Below, piece after piece: positions 8,313 to 17,113 of a stretch of 64,000 nucleotides of DNA. The DNA is from Thalassospira profundimaris. Lineage in GTDB: Bacteria > Pseudomonadota > Alphaproteobacteria > Rhodospirillales > Thalassospiraceae. Each line of letters starts with the position of its first letter. The first letter of the stretch is position 1. Location: NCBI RefSeq assembly GCF_003326675.1, contig NZ_JPWF01000007.1, positions 1 to 64,000 of the forward strand, written 5' to 3'. A program made the position numbers and the translations under genes. The notes under the pieces were generated by a model. It had not been told where the DNA came from and did no database searches. It worked only from the letters and a program-made list of their open reading frames with translations.

Positions 8313-8342
8313 AAAAAAGGGACGAAATCTCGTCCCTTTTTT
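8313..8342. terminator. Bidirectional Rho-independent terminator
   Basis: GGGACGA/TCGTCCC stem with a short loop, flanked by A6 and T6. It lies between the converging DUF924 and TrpD2-like genes. Confidence 0.9.
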
Positions 8343-8380
8343 CTTATCTTTTCAAAACTATATCCGAGGCAAAAGGATAA

Positions 8381-9445
8381 CTAACCGACTTTACGATTAC
8401 GGTTATCCCACCATTGCTGGATCAAAGTTTCTGCCTCGTCGATAAAGTCGGCTTTCCCGGCAAGGAATACCCCCATCGCCGCACTTCCCTTGATCCGGGC
8501 CTCGGCTGCGGCATCTTCGACATCACCGCGCCATACGGCAAGAAAATGCTTCAAGGTCACGGGGCTTTGTTCGTCTACTTCCTTTTCGGTTTTAGACAAC
8601 AAGGCAGGCCAGCGGACGTCACAGAGTTCACCGTTATCAAGCATCCGAAGATCAACATGCTTGAACGGTGTGCGTTCTGCTTCGCCACCACCGCCCTTGA
8701 TTACACCGATCCGGGGCAGTTCAAGCAGCTTGCCGGTTTCCCGATGCACATCCAGAAATGCCGGATGAAACACACCCAGGAACGCCGCACGCGCGTGCAG
8801 CGGATTAAGAAGACGCAACAACGTATTAACAGGGCTTCTTAACCCCAACAGTGAGCGTAATCCGATCAGTTCCTGCAACTTCGGATGCATGTGACGCAGC
8901 GGAAGATATGCAAAACCTTTCGACGCGATGTCTGAGCGCGCTTCTTCGGCCGACATGGCAATTGGCAGTTTGAGTGCCTTGATCGCCGCCTCGGTCCCAA
9001 AGCCGTTCACAAGATGCGAGTTATAACCATGCATCAGAACCGGCACGCCATTTTGCGACAGCAAAAGAGCCGAAAGCACGAACCAGGGCAATCCGCGGGT
9101 GCGCCCGGCGGCATAGGACGGCCAGTCAAGCATCGGCTGCCCCGCCGGATCGGCATCCTGCCCATCGTCAGGATCAAGGCGTGCGGCCTTGCGAACGGCT
9201 TCAATCATGCCAGCCAACTCTTCCGGGGTTTCCGCCCGATAGCGCAGCATCAACAAGAATGCCCCAAGCTGGATCGGCTCGACCTCGTCACGCAGGATCA
9301 TCGAGAACGCTTCAAAAGCTTCCTCGCGGGTCAGACTGCGTGAACGCCCCGGCCCCCTGAAGAAAGTCCTCAGATAGCCTGAAAACGGATGGGATTCAGG
9401 TAGAGGATTATCTTCCTCGAGCTGTTCAAGATGCTCGTCGGTCAT
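8381..9445 (-). CDS. Glycosyltransferase family 3 protein, TrpD2/YbiB-like
   Basis: A 354-residue paralogue of anthranilate phosphoribosyltransferase. The N-terminal helical domain (RSLTREEAFEAFSMIL, GAFLLMLRYRAETPEE) and the NP-type alpha/beta domain (LMHGYNSHLVNGFGTEAA; RSPVNTLLRLLNPLHA; GVIKGGGGEAER) match the YbiB/TrpD2 subfamily. E. coli YbiB binds nucleic acid and lacks TrpD activity. The canonical TrpD PRPP-site GTGGD glycine motif is replaced, which agrees with that subfamily. It is unlinked to other trp genes. The role in the cell is unknown. Confidence 0.85.
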   Translation of the reverse strand: MTDEHLEQLEEDNPLPESHPFSGYLRTFFRGPGRSRSLTREEAFEAFSMILRDEVEPIQLGAFLLMLRYRAETPEELAGMIEAVRKAARLDPDDGQDADPAGQPMLDWPSYAAGRTRGLPWFVLSALLLSQNGVPVLMHGYNSHLVNGFGTEAAIKALKLPIAMSAEEARSDIASKGFAYLPLRHMHPKLQELIGLRSLLGLRSPVNTLLRLLNPLHARAAFLGVFHPAFLDVHRETGKLLELPRIGVIKGGGGEAERTPFKHVDLRMLDNGELCDVRWPALLSKTEKEVDEQSPVTLKHFLAVWRGDVEDAAAEARIKGSAAMGVFLAGKADFIDEAETLIQQWWDNRNRKVG

Positions 9446-9469
9446 CAGTTATCACCGCAAAAGTTGTCG

Positions 9470-10249
9470 TTATTGATCATGAACGCGGGTAAAGACCCAC
9501 TCGGTCTCATTTGACTGGTCATCCTGGTAGCAGTAACCATCAACGCTGAATTTTTTAAGGTCTTGCGGATTTTCCAGTCGATTGTCGATCATGTAACGCG
9601 CCATCATGCCACGCGCCCGTTTCGCTGAGAAGCCGACAACCTTTGCCGCGCCACCTTTAACTTCCTTAAAGACCGGCGTAATGACCGGGCCATCAAGCAG
9701 CTTGGTCTTGACCGATTTGAAATATTCGGTCGATGCAAGGTTAATCAGGCTGCGATCCTTGTGTCCTTCGGTCAGCTTGTTGATCTCGGTCGCGATCTTG
9801 TCACCCCAAAAGGCATACAGATCCTTACCACGCGGGTTTGCAAGACGCGTTCCCATTTCAAGACGATACGGCTGCATCAAATCGCGCGGCTTCAACAGGC
9901 CATAAAGACCCGAAAGCATCCGAAAGTGATTTTCCGCCCAATCGATGTCCGCGGCCTTCATGGTGTCGGCATCAAGTCCGACATAGGTGTCTCCGCGAAA
10001 GGCATAAATCGCCGGTTTTGCGTTGGTACGATCAAACGGCCGTGAAAAATGCTGGAAGCGCTGATAGTTCAAATCTGCAAGGTTTTCGCTGATGCCCATC
10101 AGCTTCATCAAATCGCTGCGGCTTTTTTCCAGCGCAACTTCAATCAGTTCCTCGGTATCGTCCAGAAATGCGGGGTGGGAAACGGTCATTTCCGGCACGT
10201 CCGTTTCGAAATCCAGCTTCTTGGCCGGGGACACAACAGCAAGCATCAA
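9470..10249 (-). CDS. yaaA: Peroxide-stress protein YaaA (DUF328)
   Basis: A 259-residue soluble protein of normal family length. It shows the YaaA motifs VVSPAKKLDFE at the N-terminus, AIYAFRGDTYVGLDA at about residue 80, FRMLSGLYGLLKPRDLMQPY at about residue 107 and FSAKRARGMMARYMI at about residue 205. E. coli YaaA limits intracellular iron and protects DNA during peroxide stress, with a DNA-binding cavity. It ends 24 bp before the TrpD2-like gene and may share its transcript. Confidence 0.93.
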   Translation of the reverse strand: MMLAVVSPAKKLDFETDVPEMTVSHPAFLDDTEELIEVALEKSRSDLMKLMGISENLADLNYQRFQHFSRPFDRTNAKPAIYAFRGDTYVGLDADTMKAADIDWAENHFRMLSGLYGLLKPRDLMQPYRLEMGTRLANPRGKDLYAFWGDKIATEINKLTEGHKDRSLINLASTEYFKSVKTKLLDGPVITPVFKEVKGGAAKVVGFSAKRARGMMARYMIDNRLENPQDLKKFSVDGYCYQDDQSNETEWVFTRVHDQ

Positions 10250-10314
10250 TCTGCCTCTTCTCTTTCATCTCGGATCAATTTGTCGTAACAAGCCACAAGG
10301 CATGGACAATGTCT

Positions 10315-10366
10315 AGGGTCCAAGCTCATGTACGGGAGTATACAGCCATGCATGAATTTGGACCCT
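10315..10366. repeat. 52-nt dyad-symmetric element
   Basis: Positions i and j with i+j=10381 pair across the whole stretch: 20 Watson-Crick pairs and 2 G-U out of 26. The outer arms AGGGTCCAA/TTGGACCCT are perfect and the centre is GTATAC. It sits between divergent yaaA and the parvulin gene, 74 bp before the latter, and has no T-run, so it is not a standard terminator. It could be a protein-binding dyad, an mRNA leader structure or a dispersed palindromic repeat. Confidence 0.7.
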
Positions 10367-10439
10367 TGGCGTTGCCATAAACTTCCAATCTTGCAGAAAA
10401 TCCGTCTGGTGCAAGCCCTGACGGAAGAAAGGACCAGTT

Positions 10440-10760
10440 ATGAGTGAACAAGTTCGCGCGTCGCACATTCTTCTGATGTATGCCGGTTCGGCACGTTCGT
10501 CGGCCACCCGCACCAAAGATGAAGCATTGAAAGAAATCAATGCTCTTAAAGACCAGATCGCAAACGGTTCCGATTTCGCAGAACTGGCAAAAGCCAACTC
10601 TGATTGCCCGTCCGGTCAGCAGGGTGGCGACCTTGGCTTCTTTGGCCGTGGTATGATGGTTCCGGAATTCGACGCTGCTGCATTCAGCATGGAAGTCGGT
10701 TCGACTTCCGACGTGGTTGAGACCGATTTCGGTTACCACCTGTTGCAGCGTACCGCCTGA
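10440..10760 (+). CDS. Parvulin-type peptidyl-prolyl cis-trans isomerase
   Basis: A 106-residue single-domain cytosolic parvulin. The family landmarks are present: VRASHILLM at the start, SDFAELAKANSDCPSGQQGG at about residue 42, LGFFGRGMMVPEFDAAAF and the C-terminal TDFGYHLLQR. It has an insertion (YAGSARSSATRTKDEA) in place of the short loop of E. coli PpiC. No signal peptide or membrane anchor is present. It is followed by its own terminator. Confidence 0.92.
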   Translation: MSEQVRASHILLMYAGSARSSATRTKDEALKEINALKDQIANGSDFAELAKANSDCPSGQQGGDLGFFGRGMMVPEFDAAAFSMEVGSTSDVVETDFGYHLLQRTA

Positions 10761-10786
10761 TTACAAGGCGCATCGCGAAAGCACTT

Positions 10787-10813
10787 AAAGGCTGGCAGAT
10801 GTTGCCAGCCTTT
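10787..10813 (+). terminator. Rho-independent terminator of the parvulin gene
   Basis: AAAGGCTGGCA/TGCCAGCCTTT stem with a 5-nt loop, followed by TTTCGTTTT. It may also weakly stop the converging DUF1491 gene. Confidence 0.85.
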
Positions 10814-10831
10814 TCGTTTTATCGTCAGCAA

Positions 10832-11182
10832 TCAGAAATCAACAATCGGCGCATCAAGTTCATACTGCCCCTTGTGATCTTCGATCTCCAGCACCCAGAC
10901 ATCCCGATCAAAGCTGATCTGTTTGCGCCAATATTCGTCGCAATTAAATTCGGTCTCTCGCCCACCATCCGGCCCACCTGCGACCAGCATCCAGCCCAAA
11001 TCGCCATCAAGTGTCGTCACACGCGAATAGACAAAACATCCGGACTCAAAACGGTTCAGCTTTAACAATACCGCACCGGCTTCCTCGTTGCCCTTGTGTG
11101 CAACCATTGCCGTGATCAGGTTTGACTGACAAATGGCGATTTGCCCGCGCACCCAAAGACCGGCCTTCAATCGGGGCTGCAT
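10832..11182 (-). CDS. DUF1491 family protein
   Basis: A 116-residue soluble protein typical of Alphaproteobacteria. It begins MQPRLKAGLWVRGQIAICQS and contains GAVLLKLNRFESGCFVYSRV and LGWMLVAGG, the conserved core of DUF1491. Function is unknown. The ATG at 11182 overlaps the TGA of the upstream M23 peptidase gene as TGATG, so the two are translationally coupled. A TTG three bases earlier is possible but unneeded. Confidence 0.88.
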   Translation of the reverse strand: MQPRLKAGLWVRGQIAICQSNLITAMVAHKGNEEAGAVLLKLNRFESGCFVYSRVTTLDGDLGWMLVAGGPDGGRETEFNCDEYWRKQISFDRDVWVLEIEDHKGQYELDAPIVDF

Positions 11183-11976
11183 CAAACACCTTCCCGCGTG
11201 GCAACAACGTTTTCCGGCATCTGTAGGATAAGGTTGGGATCAGGGCATATGCTTGTCCAGATATCCCATTCCGACGGCTTGGCAGCACCGAAGTAGTCCC
11301 CTTCCCGTCCAAGCATATCGATAATGATCTGGAAATGCAGATGCGGGATCCAGTCGCCATTAATCGGGAAATCCCCGAACCGGCACAAAAGATCACCCGC
11401 AGCAAACTCCTTGCCCTTGTATAGACCATCCAGCGAATCACGGCTCAGATGACCGTAAAGCGTATAGAACAGGATACCGTCGGCCGGTTCATGCTGCAAA
11501 ATGATGGTTGGACCGTAATCGAGATGCAGGTTGTTATCGGCAAAGCTGTGGACCACACCGTCAAGCGGCGCAAAGACTGATGTATATGCCGGTGCAAACA
11601 GATCAATACCAAGATGCTGGCTGCGTGCCTCGCCATCATTCTTGAACTGTTCTGACTGATAACAGATGCGATCTTCACGATATCTGCCGACACCTACCGG
11701 TGCGCTGGCATCGGCGAGTTGCTGCCACATGATTTCGGTCTGACGGGCCGGATCGCTGGTGCCCCCCAGAACAACGTCACCGTCCCTGGAAAACTCATAG
11801 ACGACCTTTGCGCTGGTCTTCAGGTCCCATTCAAGAACCGAGTGGAATTTTTCCCCGTTCCGGCGCAACCAGTCCCGAAGCATTTCAGCTTTGGCAACAG
11901 GTTCCTGTCCATTGGCAAGGCGATCCTGATAAGTCTGGAAACGTTTGGCGGCACGAATTGGCATACAGGCGGTCAC
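11182..11976 (-). CDS. M23 family metallopeptidase (LytM-like)
   Basis: A 264-residue protein with a C-terminal lysostaphin-type domain. The zinc-ligand motifs are present: HLGIDLFAP (HxxxD) at about residue 126 and PHLHFQII (HxH) at about residue 222, with the supporting YGHLSRDS. M23 enzymes cleave peptidoglycan cross-bridges or act as inactive divisome activators. No signal peptide is evident at the N-terminus (MTACMPIRAAKRFQTYQ), so location is unclear. The GTG at 11976 has GGAG eight bases upstream, better than the ATG at 11964. It is coupled to the DUF1491 gene downstream. Confidence 0.8.
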   Translation of the reverse strand: MTACMPIRAAKRFQTYQDRLANGQEPVAKAEMLRDWLRRNGEKFHSVLEWDLKTSAKVVYEFSRDGDVVLGGTSDPARQTEIMWQQLADASAPVGVGRYREDRICYQSEQFKNDGEARSQHLGIDLFAPAYTSVFAPLDGVVHSFADNNLHLDYGPTIILQHEPADGILFYTLYGHLSRDSLDGLYKGKEFAAGDLLCRFGDFPINGDWIPHLHFQIIIDMLGREGDYFGAAKPSEWDIWTSICPDPNLILQMPENVVATREGV

Positions 11977-11999
11977 GGTGGCAGCTCCGAAACGAAAAA

Positions 12000-12025
12000 A
12001 GGCAGGGAACAAAGCCCTGCCTTTT
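12000..12025 (-). terminator. Rho-independent terminator after the acidic protein gene
   Basis: GGCAGGG/CCCTGCC stem (12001-12007 and 12015-12021) flanked by A6 and T4. On the minus strand it ends with a U-run and separates the acidic protein gene from the M23 gene. Confidence 0.85.
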
Positions 12026-12057
12026 GCCTACATGATAAATCGCCTGATCGGCAAGTC

Positions 12058-12543
12058 TTACCAGTTGGTGACTTCGTACTCGCACGATACGTCGTCATCG
12101 TCAGTATCAGTCAACGCCACCGTCAAACGGCGCATTTGCGGGTTAAAGCGTTTGATGAAATTCAACAGCAGCAGCGATTCTTCGGAAAGCTCGCCTGCGT
12201 CTTCGTCATCTTCGTCAAGTTCGCAAAGCTCAACCAGTTCAAGGAACAATGCACCCAAGGCACGTTTGACGTCTTCGCCACCTTTAAGGCCGCCCGTAAG
12301 CTCGCCCAACGGTCCGAGATCGATTTCCAGCTTGCGGAGGTTCTTGCTCATCTGGTCGATGGCATCTTCATCAAGAACCATCTCGGCCGCGATCATGTGC
12401 GTACCGACTTCGTTGATGTTCATAAAGCCAACGAATTCGAACAGATCGTCTTTGGTACGACCCTCGTCCAGCAGCTTTTCGGTATGCGCCTCAAATTCTT
12501 CGAAATCGATATCTTCGCCAAGATCGTTTTCAAGATCGCTCAT
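12058..12543 (-). CDS. Uncharacterised acidic protein
   Basis: A 161-residue, strongly acidic soluble protein, with runs such as ELCELDEDDEDAGELSEES near residue 105 and TDTDDDDVSCE at the C-terminus. It is predicted helical and has no signal or membrane segment. The ATG at 12543 has GGAG six bases upstream; the longer frame adds 24 unconserved residues. It is monocistronic between its own start region and the terminator at 12000. I do not recognise the family, and the high charge hints at a protein-binding or buffering role. Confidence 0.7.
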   Translation of the reverse strand: MSDLENDLGEDIDFEEFEAHTEKLLDEGRTKDDLFEFVGFMNINEVGTHMIAAEMVLDEDAIDQMSKNLRKLEIDLGPLGELTGGLKGGEDVKRALGALFLELVELCELDEDDEDAGELSEESLLLLNFIKRFNPQMRRLTVALTDTDDDDVSCEYEVTNW

Positions 12544-12743
12544 GTCGGTCTCCAATGAAAATTTGCGCTGCTGATACTCTGGATTACAGGAAAACTCAAC
12601 CCGCGCTGCTCGCAAGAAGGTCAGCTATGCAGGTTTTACATCTCGCCCATATAGGCCCTTGCAAAGAGGATTGCGAAGAATAACGCAATGTCAGTAGGAT
12701 ATAAAATAATTACAATCTATCGGGATTACATTCCGGAACACGT

Positions 12744-13433
12744 ATGGACGACGCGATGCCTGCTTTTACCGTTCTTGATATCGTTGCTATATGCTGGGCA
12801 TTGTCCTGGTGGGTTGGTTACACTGTTTTTGCCGATACCGGACCGAAACGACGCAGTTCTATTTCGGCCCACATGGCCCGCAATCGCCATCGCTGGATGG
12901 AGCAGATGCTTAAACGCAATCTGCGCATGGTCGATACCTCAATCGCGGGCAACCTGATTACCGGCATCAGTTTCTTTTCTTCGACAACCATTCTGGTGCT
13001 GATCGGTCTGGTCGCCCTGCTTGGCTACACGGAAAAGGCCATTGCAACGGTCGCTGCCCTGCCCTTTGCTGTTGAAACAACCGCGGGCGTGTGGGAGTGC
13101 AAAGTCGTTCTTTTGATCGTGATCTTTATCTATGCATTTTTCAAATTCACTTGGGCGTTCCGGCTATCAAACTATTGTTCGATCCTGATTGGTGCTGCAC
13201 CTGAACCAAGTGAACCGGATGCGGCCCGTGCGGCTGCGCGTGCGTCGCGGATGAGCATGATGTCCGCCCATAATTTCAACCGCGGTATTCGTGCCTACTT
13301 CTTTGCGCTGTCGGCATTGGCCTGGTTCTATCATCCGGTTGCCTTCATTATATGTGCGACCTGGGTGACGCTGGTGCTTTATAATCGTGAATTCCGATCC
13401 CACGCGTTGGAGATTCTGACCGGGCATCATTGA
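12744..13433 (+). CDS. DUF599 family membrane protein
   Basis: A 229-residue integral membrane protein with four hydrophobic segments at about residues 9-30, 73-97, 118-140 and 185-220. The conserved DUF599 signature is visible as RRWMEQMLKRNLRMVDTSI-like sequence at residues 49-67, then FFKFTWAFRLSNYCSILIGA at about residue 132 and HNFNRGIRAYFFALSALAWF at about residue 178. Function is unknown. An ATG at 12756 would remove four residues. It is transcribed alone and ends at a good terminator. Confidence 0.85.
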   Translation: MDDAMPAFTVLDIVAICWALSWWVGYTVFADTGPKRRSSISAHMARNRHRWMEQMLKRNLRMVDTSIAGNLITGISFFSSTTILVLIGLVALLGYTEKAIATVAALPFAVETTAGVWECKVVLLIVIFIYAFFKFTWAFRLSNYCSILIGAAPEPSEPDAARAAARASRMSMMSAHNFNRGIRAYFFALSALAWFYHPVAFIICATWVTLVLYNREFRSHALEILTGHH

Positions 13434-13464
13434 TCCAGACAAATGGCAAAGATGAAACGCAAAA

Positions 13465-13492
13465 GGGCCGCACACGCGGCCCTTTGTTATTT
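13465..13492. terminator. Rho-independent terminator
   Basis: GGGCCGC/GCGGCCC stem with loop ACAC, flanked by A4 and a T-rich tail. It lies between the converging DUF599 and MFS genes. Confidence 0.88.
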
Positions 13493-13513
13493 TAAGATTA
13501 CCAAGCGCCAATT

Positions 13514-14704
13514 TCAGGCGGTTTGCACTTTCTTGCGACGAATGGCATAGCCGGAAACGATCACAAGAACCAAACCAACAGGCAGCGCCGCGCTATAAAG
13601 CAGTGTCGCCCAACCTGACCAGGAATAGATTGACCCGGCGGACAAGGACGCAACCGCCACAGTCCCGAATACACAAAATTCATTGATCGCCTGAACACGG
13701 GCCTGTTCAGAAGAACGATAGTTTTCTGTCAGGAACGTGGTCGCACCTACGAACATGAAGTTCCAGGCAACACCAAGGATCACCAGCGCGATCCAGAAGT
13801 TCCCCATCAAATCCTGCCCAGACAAGCCAACTGCCAGACAGATGAAATTAAGCAGTGCCCCAAACTGAATGATTTTAAGGGCCCCGAACCGCTTGATCAG
13901 ATTACCGGTAAAGAATCCGGGTGCATACATACCCACGACATGCCACTGAATGATAAATGCGGCATCCCCGAACGCATAATCACAATCAAGGATCGCAAGG
14001 GGTGTTGCAGTCATCACAAAGCTCATCACGGCGTAACCAAGAGCGCCCGCAACAATGGCAACCATCACCGCAGGCTGTCCCAGAACCGTCTTGATCGGTC
14101 TTGCCGGTTCTTCATGCTTGTGACCACGCATATCCGGCAGACGGAGCTGGCCGATCACGATGATCAGCAACACCTGCAAACCGATCAGGGCAACGAACGT
14201 TCCCAAAAACGGAACCGTCTCAAACCAATTGCGCGCAAAGCTTGCCAAGTTCGGTCCAATAAAGGCCGAGGCCAAGCCACCCAGCATGGTATAGGAAATC
14301 GCCCGCGCCCGGAATTCCGACGGCGCTGCTTCAGCTGCTGCAAACCGGTACTGCATGGCAATGGCATTCCCGGCACCGATACAGGCGCACGCAATGCACA
14401 ACAGCCAGAAATTACCGTAATAAACAGCCCCCATTCCCGAAAACGCACCACACATCGCAATACCGGCCCCCATCCAGAAACCGAACTTGCGTCCGAACTT
14501 GGCCATTACCATGGCCGATGGTGCCGTCATCGCCATCATGGCAATCATCATGCAGGCCACAGGCAGCGTGGAAAGCGATTTGTCTTCTGCCAGCGAATAG
14601 CCAATCACCGCAGCAACGGTGAAAATCAGTGACATCGCACTGGCAGACAATGCGACGCATAAACTTAGGAATATAATATTCCGACGAACTTCCGGGCTGG
14701 ACAT
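13514..14704 (-). CDS. MFS transporter
   Basis: A 396-residue permease with about 12 hydrophobic segments and the MFS loop 2-3 motif KFGRKFGFWMG at about residue 66. It has a mid-protein landmark MTATPLAILDCDYAFGDAAF, then a WHVVGMYAPGFFTGNLIKRFG stretch split across segments 7-8. The same landmark appears in the MFS gene at 53.1-54.3 kb, so the two are paralogues. GGGAG lies seven bases before the ATG. The substrate cannot be told from sequence. Confidence 0.85.
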   Translation of the reverse strand: MSSPEVRRNIIFLSLCVALSASAMSLIFTVAAVIGYSLAEDKSLSTLPVACMMIAMMAMTAPSAMVMAKFGRKFGFWMGAGIAMCGAFSGMGAVYYGNFWLLCIACACIGAGNAIAMQYRFAAAEAAPSEFRARAISYTMLGGLASAFIGPNLASFARNWFETVPFLGTFVALIGLQVLLIIVIGQLRLPDMRGHKHEEPARPIKTVLGQPAVMVAIVAGALGYAVMSFVMTATPLAILDCDYAFGDAAFIIQWHVVGMYAPGFFTGNLIKRFGALKIIQFGALLNFICLAVGLSGQDLMGNFWIALVILGVAWNFMFVGATTFLTENYRSSEQARVQAINEFCVFGTVAVASLSAGSIYSWSGWATLLYSAALPVGLVLVIVSGYAIRRKKVQTA

Positions 14705-15092
14705 TTGGGGCTCCCTAATATGGCATTGGTGGCGCCATTATTTTGAAAACTGTTGCAGAACAACCGCACACAAACACCAACCGACCATTAAATGGCAAAT
14801 GTCATGTGCTTGTGCCTTGCTCTGAAAGTATCACCTGTTATATTGGCTCATCACTTATCGGGATAGTATCAATGCACGGCTTTGCCGACAAAAACTTGAT
14901 CAGCAATACAATCACTGCGCGCCACGTCGGCTGCTCGGTGTCTTGTGCTGCCCCGAAAGTCGCTTTTTTCAAAGAGCGAACTTGACCTCATCCTGAAATT
15001 CCTTTTCTTGTGCCTTTACCCCGCGTAAACATGCGGGTTGTATATGTGCATTACTGAATTATGCCCGCAGCTAAAGCAGAGTTGAGCCAACC
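14705..15092. other. Intergenic region between divergent MFS and thrS genes
   Basis: No convincing gene. A small CCCGC/GCGGG hairpin (15020-15037) lies 56 bases before thrS, in what should be its leader. I see no U-run after it and no T-box features. Promoters for both genes must lie here, but I cannot place them securely. Confidence 0.5.
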
Positions 15093-17030
15093 ATGATTGC
15101 CCTGACCCTTCCCGATGGTGCCGTACGCGAGTTTGACGGCCCGGTATCGGGTTTTGATGTCGCAAAAAGCATCAGTTCTTCGCTGGCAAAGAAATCCTTT
15201 GCCATCATCGTCAACGGTAAAGTACGCGACCTTTCGCGCGAGATTGACACTGACGCGACTATCGAAATCGTGACCAAGGGCCATGCAGAGGTTCTGCCGC
15301 TGATCCGTCACGACTGCGCCCATGTGATGGCCGAAGCTGTCCAGGAACTGTATCCGGACACGCAGGTCACCATTGGCCCGTCCATTGAAAACGGTTTCTA
15401 TTACGATTTCTCTCGTGAAACGCCGTTCACGCCGGACGATCTGGTCCAGATCGAAAAGCAGATGCACAAGATCATCGAACGGAATGAACCGATTGTCCGT
15501 GAAGTCTGGGATCGCAACAAAGCGATCAAATTCTTCCTCGACAAGGGTGAAAAGTACAAAGCCGAGATCATCCGTGATCTTCCGGAAACCGAGACGATCA
15601 CCTGCTATCGCCAGGGTGATTTCATTGATCTTTGCCGCGGTCCGCATGCGCCGTCGACCGGCAAAATTGGCAAGGCCTTCAAACTGATGAAGGTTGCCGG
15701 TGCCTATTGGCGTGGCAACTCGGATAACGAGATGCTTCAGCGTATCTATGGCACCTGCTGGGAAAGCAAGGAAGACCTTGATGCCTACCTGCATATGCTT
15801 GCAGAAGCAGAAAAGCGCGACCACCGTCGCCTTGGCCGCGAAATGGACCTCTTCCACATGCAGGAAGAAGCCCAAGGGTCAGTCTTCTGGCATGACAAGG
15901 GCCTGAAGCTTTATCGCAAGGTCGAAAACTATATCCGTGATCGTCTGGATCATGCCGGTTATCAGGAAGTGCGTACGCCGCAGCTTGTTGACCGCGTGCT
16001 TTGGGAAAAGTCCGGCCACTGGGAAAAGTTCCGCGAGAACATGTTCACCACCACCCCGGATGAAGATGATCCCGAAAAGGTTCTGGCCCTTAAGCCAATG
16101 AACTGCCCATGCCATGTTCAGATTTTCCGTCTGGGCAGCAAGTCCTATCGTGACTTGCCGCTGCGTATGGCTGAGTTCGGTTGCTGTCACCGAAATGAAC
16201 CGTCTGGCGGTCTTCACGGCATCATGCGTGTTCGTCAGTTCATTCAGGATGACGCGCATATCTTCTGCACCGAAGATCAGATTGTCTCGGAAACCAAGAT
16301 TTTCTGTGACCTTCTGAAGTCCGTTTACAAGGATTTCGGCTTTACCGACATTCTGGTCAAATTCTCGGACCGCCCGGAAGTGCGTGCAGGTTCCGATGAA
16401 ATTTGGGACAAGGCAGAAGCAGCCCTTCGCGAGGCGGCCGAAGAAGCCGGTCTTGCCCTTGAAATCAACCCGGGTGAAGGCGCGTTCTACGGGCCGAAGC
16501 TTGAGTTCGTTTTGCGTGATGCCATCGGCCGTGACTGGCAGTGCGGCACACTTCAGGCCGACTTTGTTCTGCCGGAACGTCTGGACGCATCCTATATGGG
16601 TGAAGACGGCGAAAAGCATCGTCCGGTCATGCTGCACCGTGCGATCCTTGGTTCGCTTGAACGCTTTATCGGTATTCTGATTGAAAACTATGCCGGTCGC
16701 CTGCCGCTGTGGCTGTCACCAGTTCATGCAGTTATCTGTTCGATCACCAACGAAGCCGATGATTATGCCCACGAAGTCAAAGCTGTGCTTGAGGCAAAAG
16801 GCCTGAATGTCGAACTTGACCTTCGTAACGAAAAGATCAACTACAAGGTCCGCGAACACAGCCACGCCAAGGTTCCAATGATCCTTGCCCTTGGCAAACG
16901 TGAAGCCGAGGAAAAAACCGCGTCGGTTCGTCGTATCGGTTTCCAGCACCAGAAGACCTTTGGCATTGAAGAACTTGCCGAAGCAATGGCAACCGAAATT
17001 CGTGATCGCGTGATCGAAGCCGAATTTTGA
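15093..17030 (+). CDS. thrS: Threonine--tRNA ligase
   Basis: A 645-residue class II synthetase that charges tRNA-Thr. Domains in order are TGS (about 1-64, [15 protein letters not shown]), the SAD editing domain ([10 protein letters not shown] and [12 protein letters not shown], giving the HxxxH and CxxxH ligands), the catalytic core with zinc-site [10 protein letters not shown] and motif 2 [19 protein letters not shown], motif 3 [17 protein letters not shown], and the anticodon-binding domain from about residue 540. Length is normal. The Shine-Dalgarno is weak. A strong terminator follows. Confidence 0.97.
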   Translation: MIALTLPDGAVREFDGPVSGFDVAKSISSSLAKKSFAIIVNGKVRDLSREIDTDATIEIVTKGHAEVLPLIRHDCAHVMAEAVQELYPDTQVTIGPSIENGFYYDFSRETPFTPDDLVQIEKQMHKIIERNEPIVREVWDRNKAIKFFLDKGEKYKAEIIRDLPETETITCYRQGDFIDLCRGPHAPSTGKIGKAFKLMKVAGAYWRGNSDNEMLQRIYGTCWESKEDLDAYLHMLAEAEKRDHRRLGREMDLFHMQEEAQGSVFWHDKGLKLYRKVENYIRDRLDHAGYQEVRTPQLVDRVLWEKSGHWEKFRENMFTTTPDEDDPEKVLALKPMNCPCHVQIFRLGSKSYRDLPLRMAEFGCCHRNEPSGGLHGIMRVRQFIQDDAHIFCTEDQIVSETKIFCDLLKSVYKDFGFTDILVKFSDRPEVRAGSDEIWDKAEAALREAAEEAGLALEINPGEGAFYGPKLEFVLRDAIGRDWQCGTLQADFVLPERLDASYMGEDGEKHRPVMLHRAILGSLERFIGILIENYAGRLPLWLSPVHAVICSITNEADDYAHEVKAVLEAKGLNVELDLRNEKINYKVREHSHAKVPMILALGKREAEEKTASVRRIGFQHQKTFGIEELAEAMATEIRDRVIEAEF

Positions 17031-17062
17031 TCTAAGCCATAATCGGTAAAGACATCAAAAAA

Positions 17063-17094
17063 GCCCGCAGGCAATTGCTTGCGGGCTTTTTTTT
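17063..17094. terminator. Bidirectional Rho-independent terminator
   Basis: GCCCGCAGGCAATTGCTTGCGGGC hairpin (inner part imperfect), with A6 before and T8 after. It separates the converging thrS and DUF4126 genes. Confidence 0.92.
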
Positions 17095-17113
17095 CATATC
17101 TCGAATTGCAAAC

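Noticed and set aside
15020-15037. Hairpin before thrS as a T-box or attenuator
   Set aside because: Only five pairs, no T-box motif and no U-run; T-boxes are not expected in this group.
15051-16637. Two long minus-strand frames opposite thrS
   Set aside because: thrS is unambiguous; these are antisense shadows.
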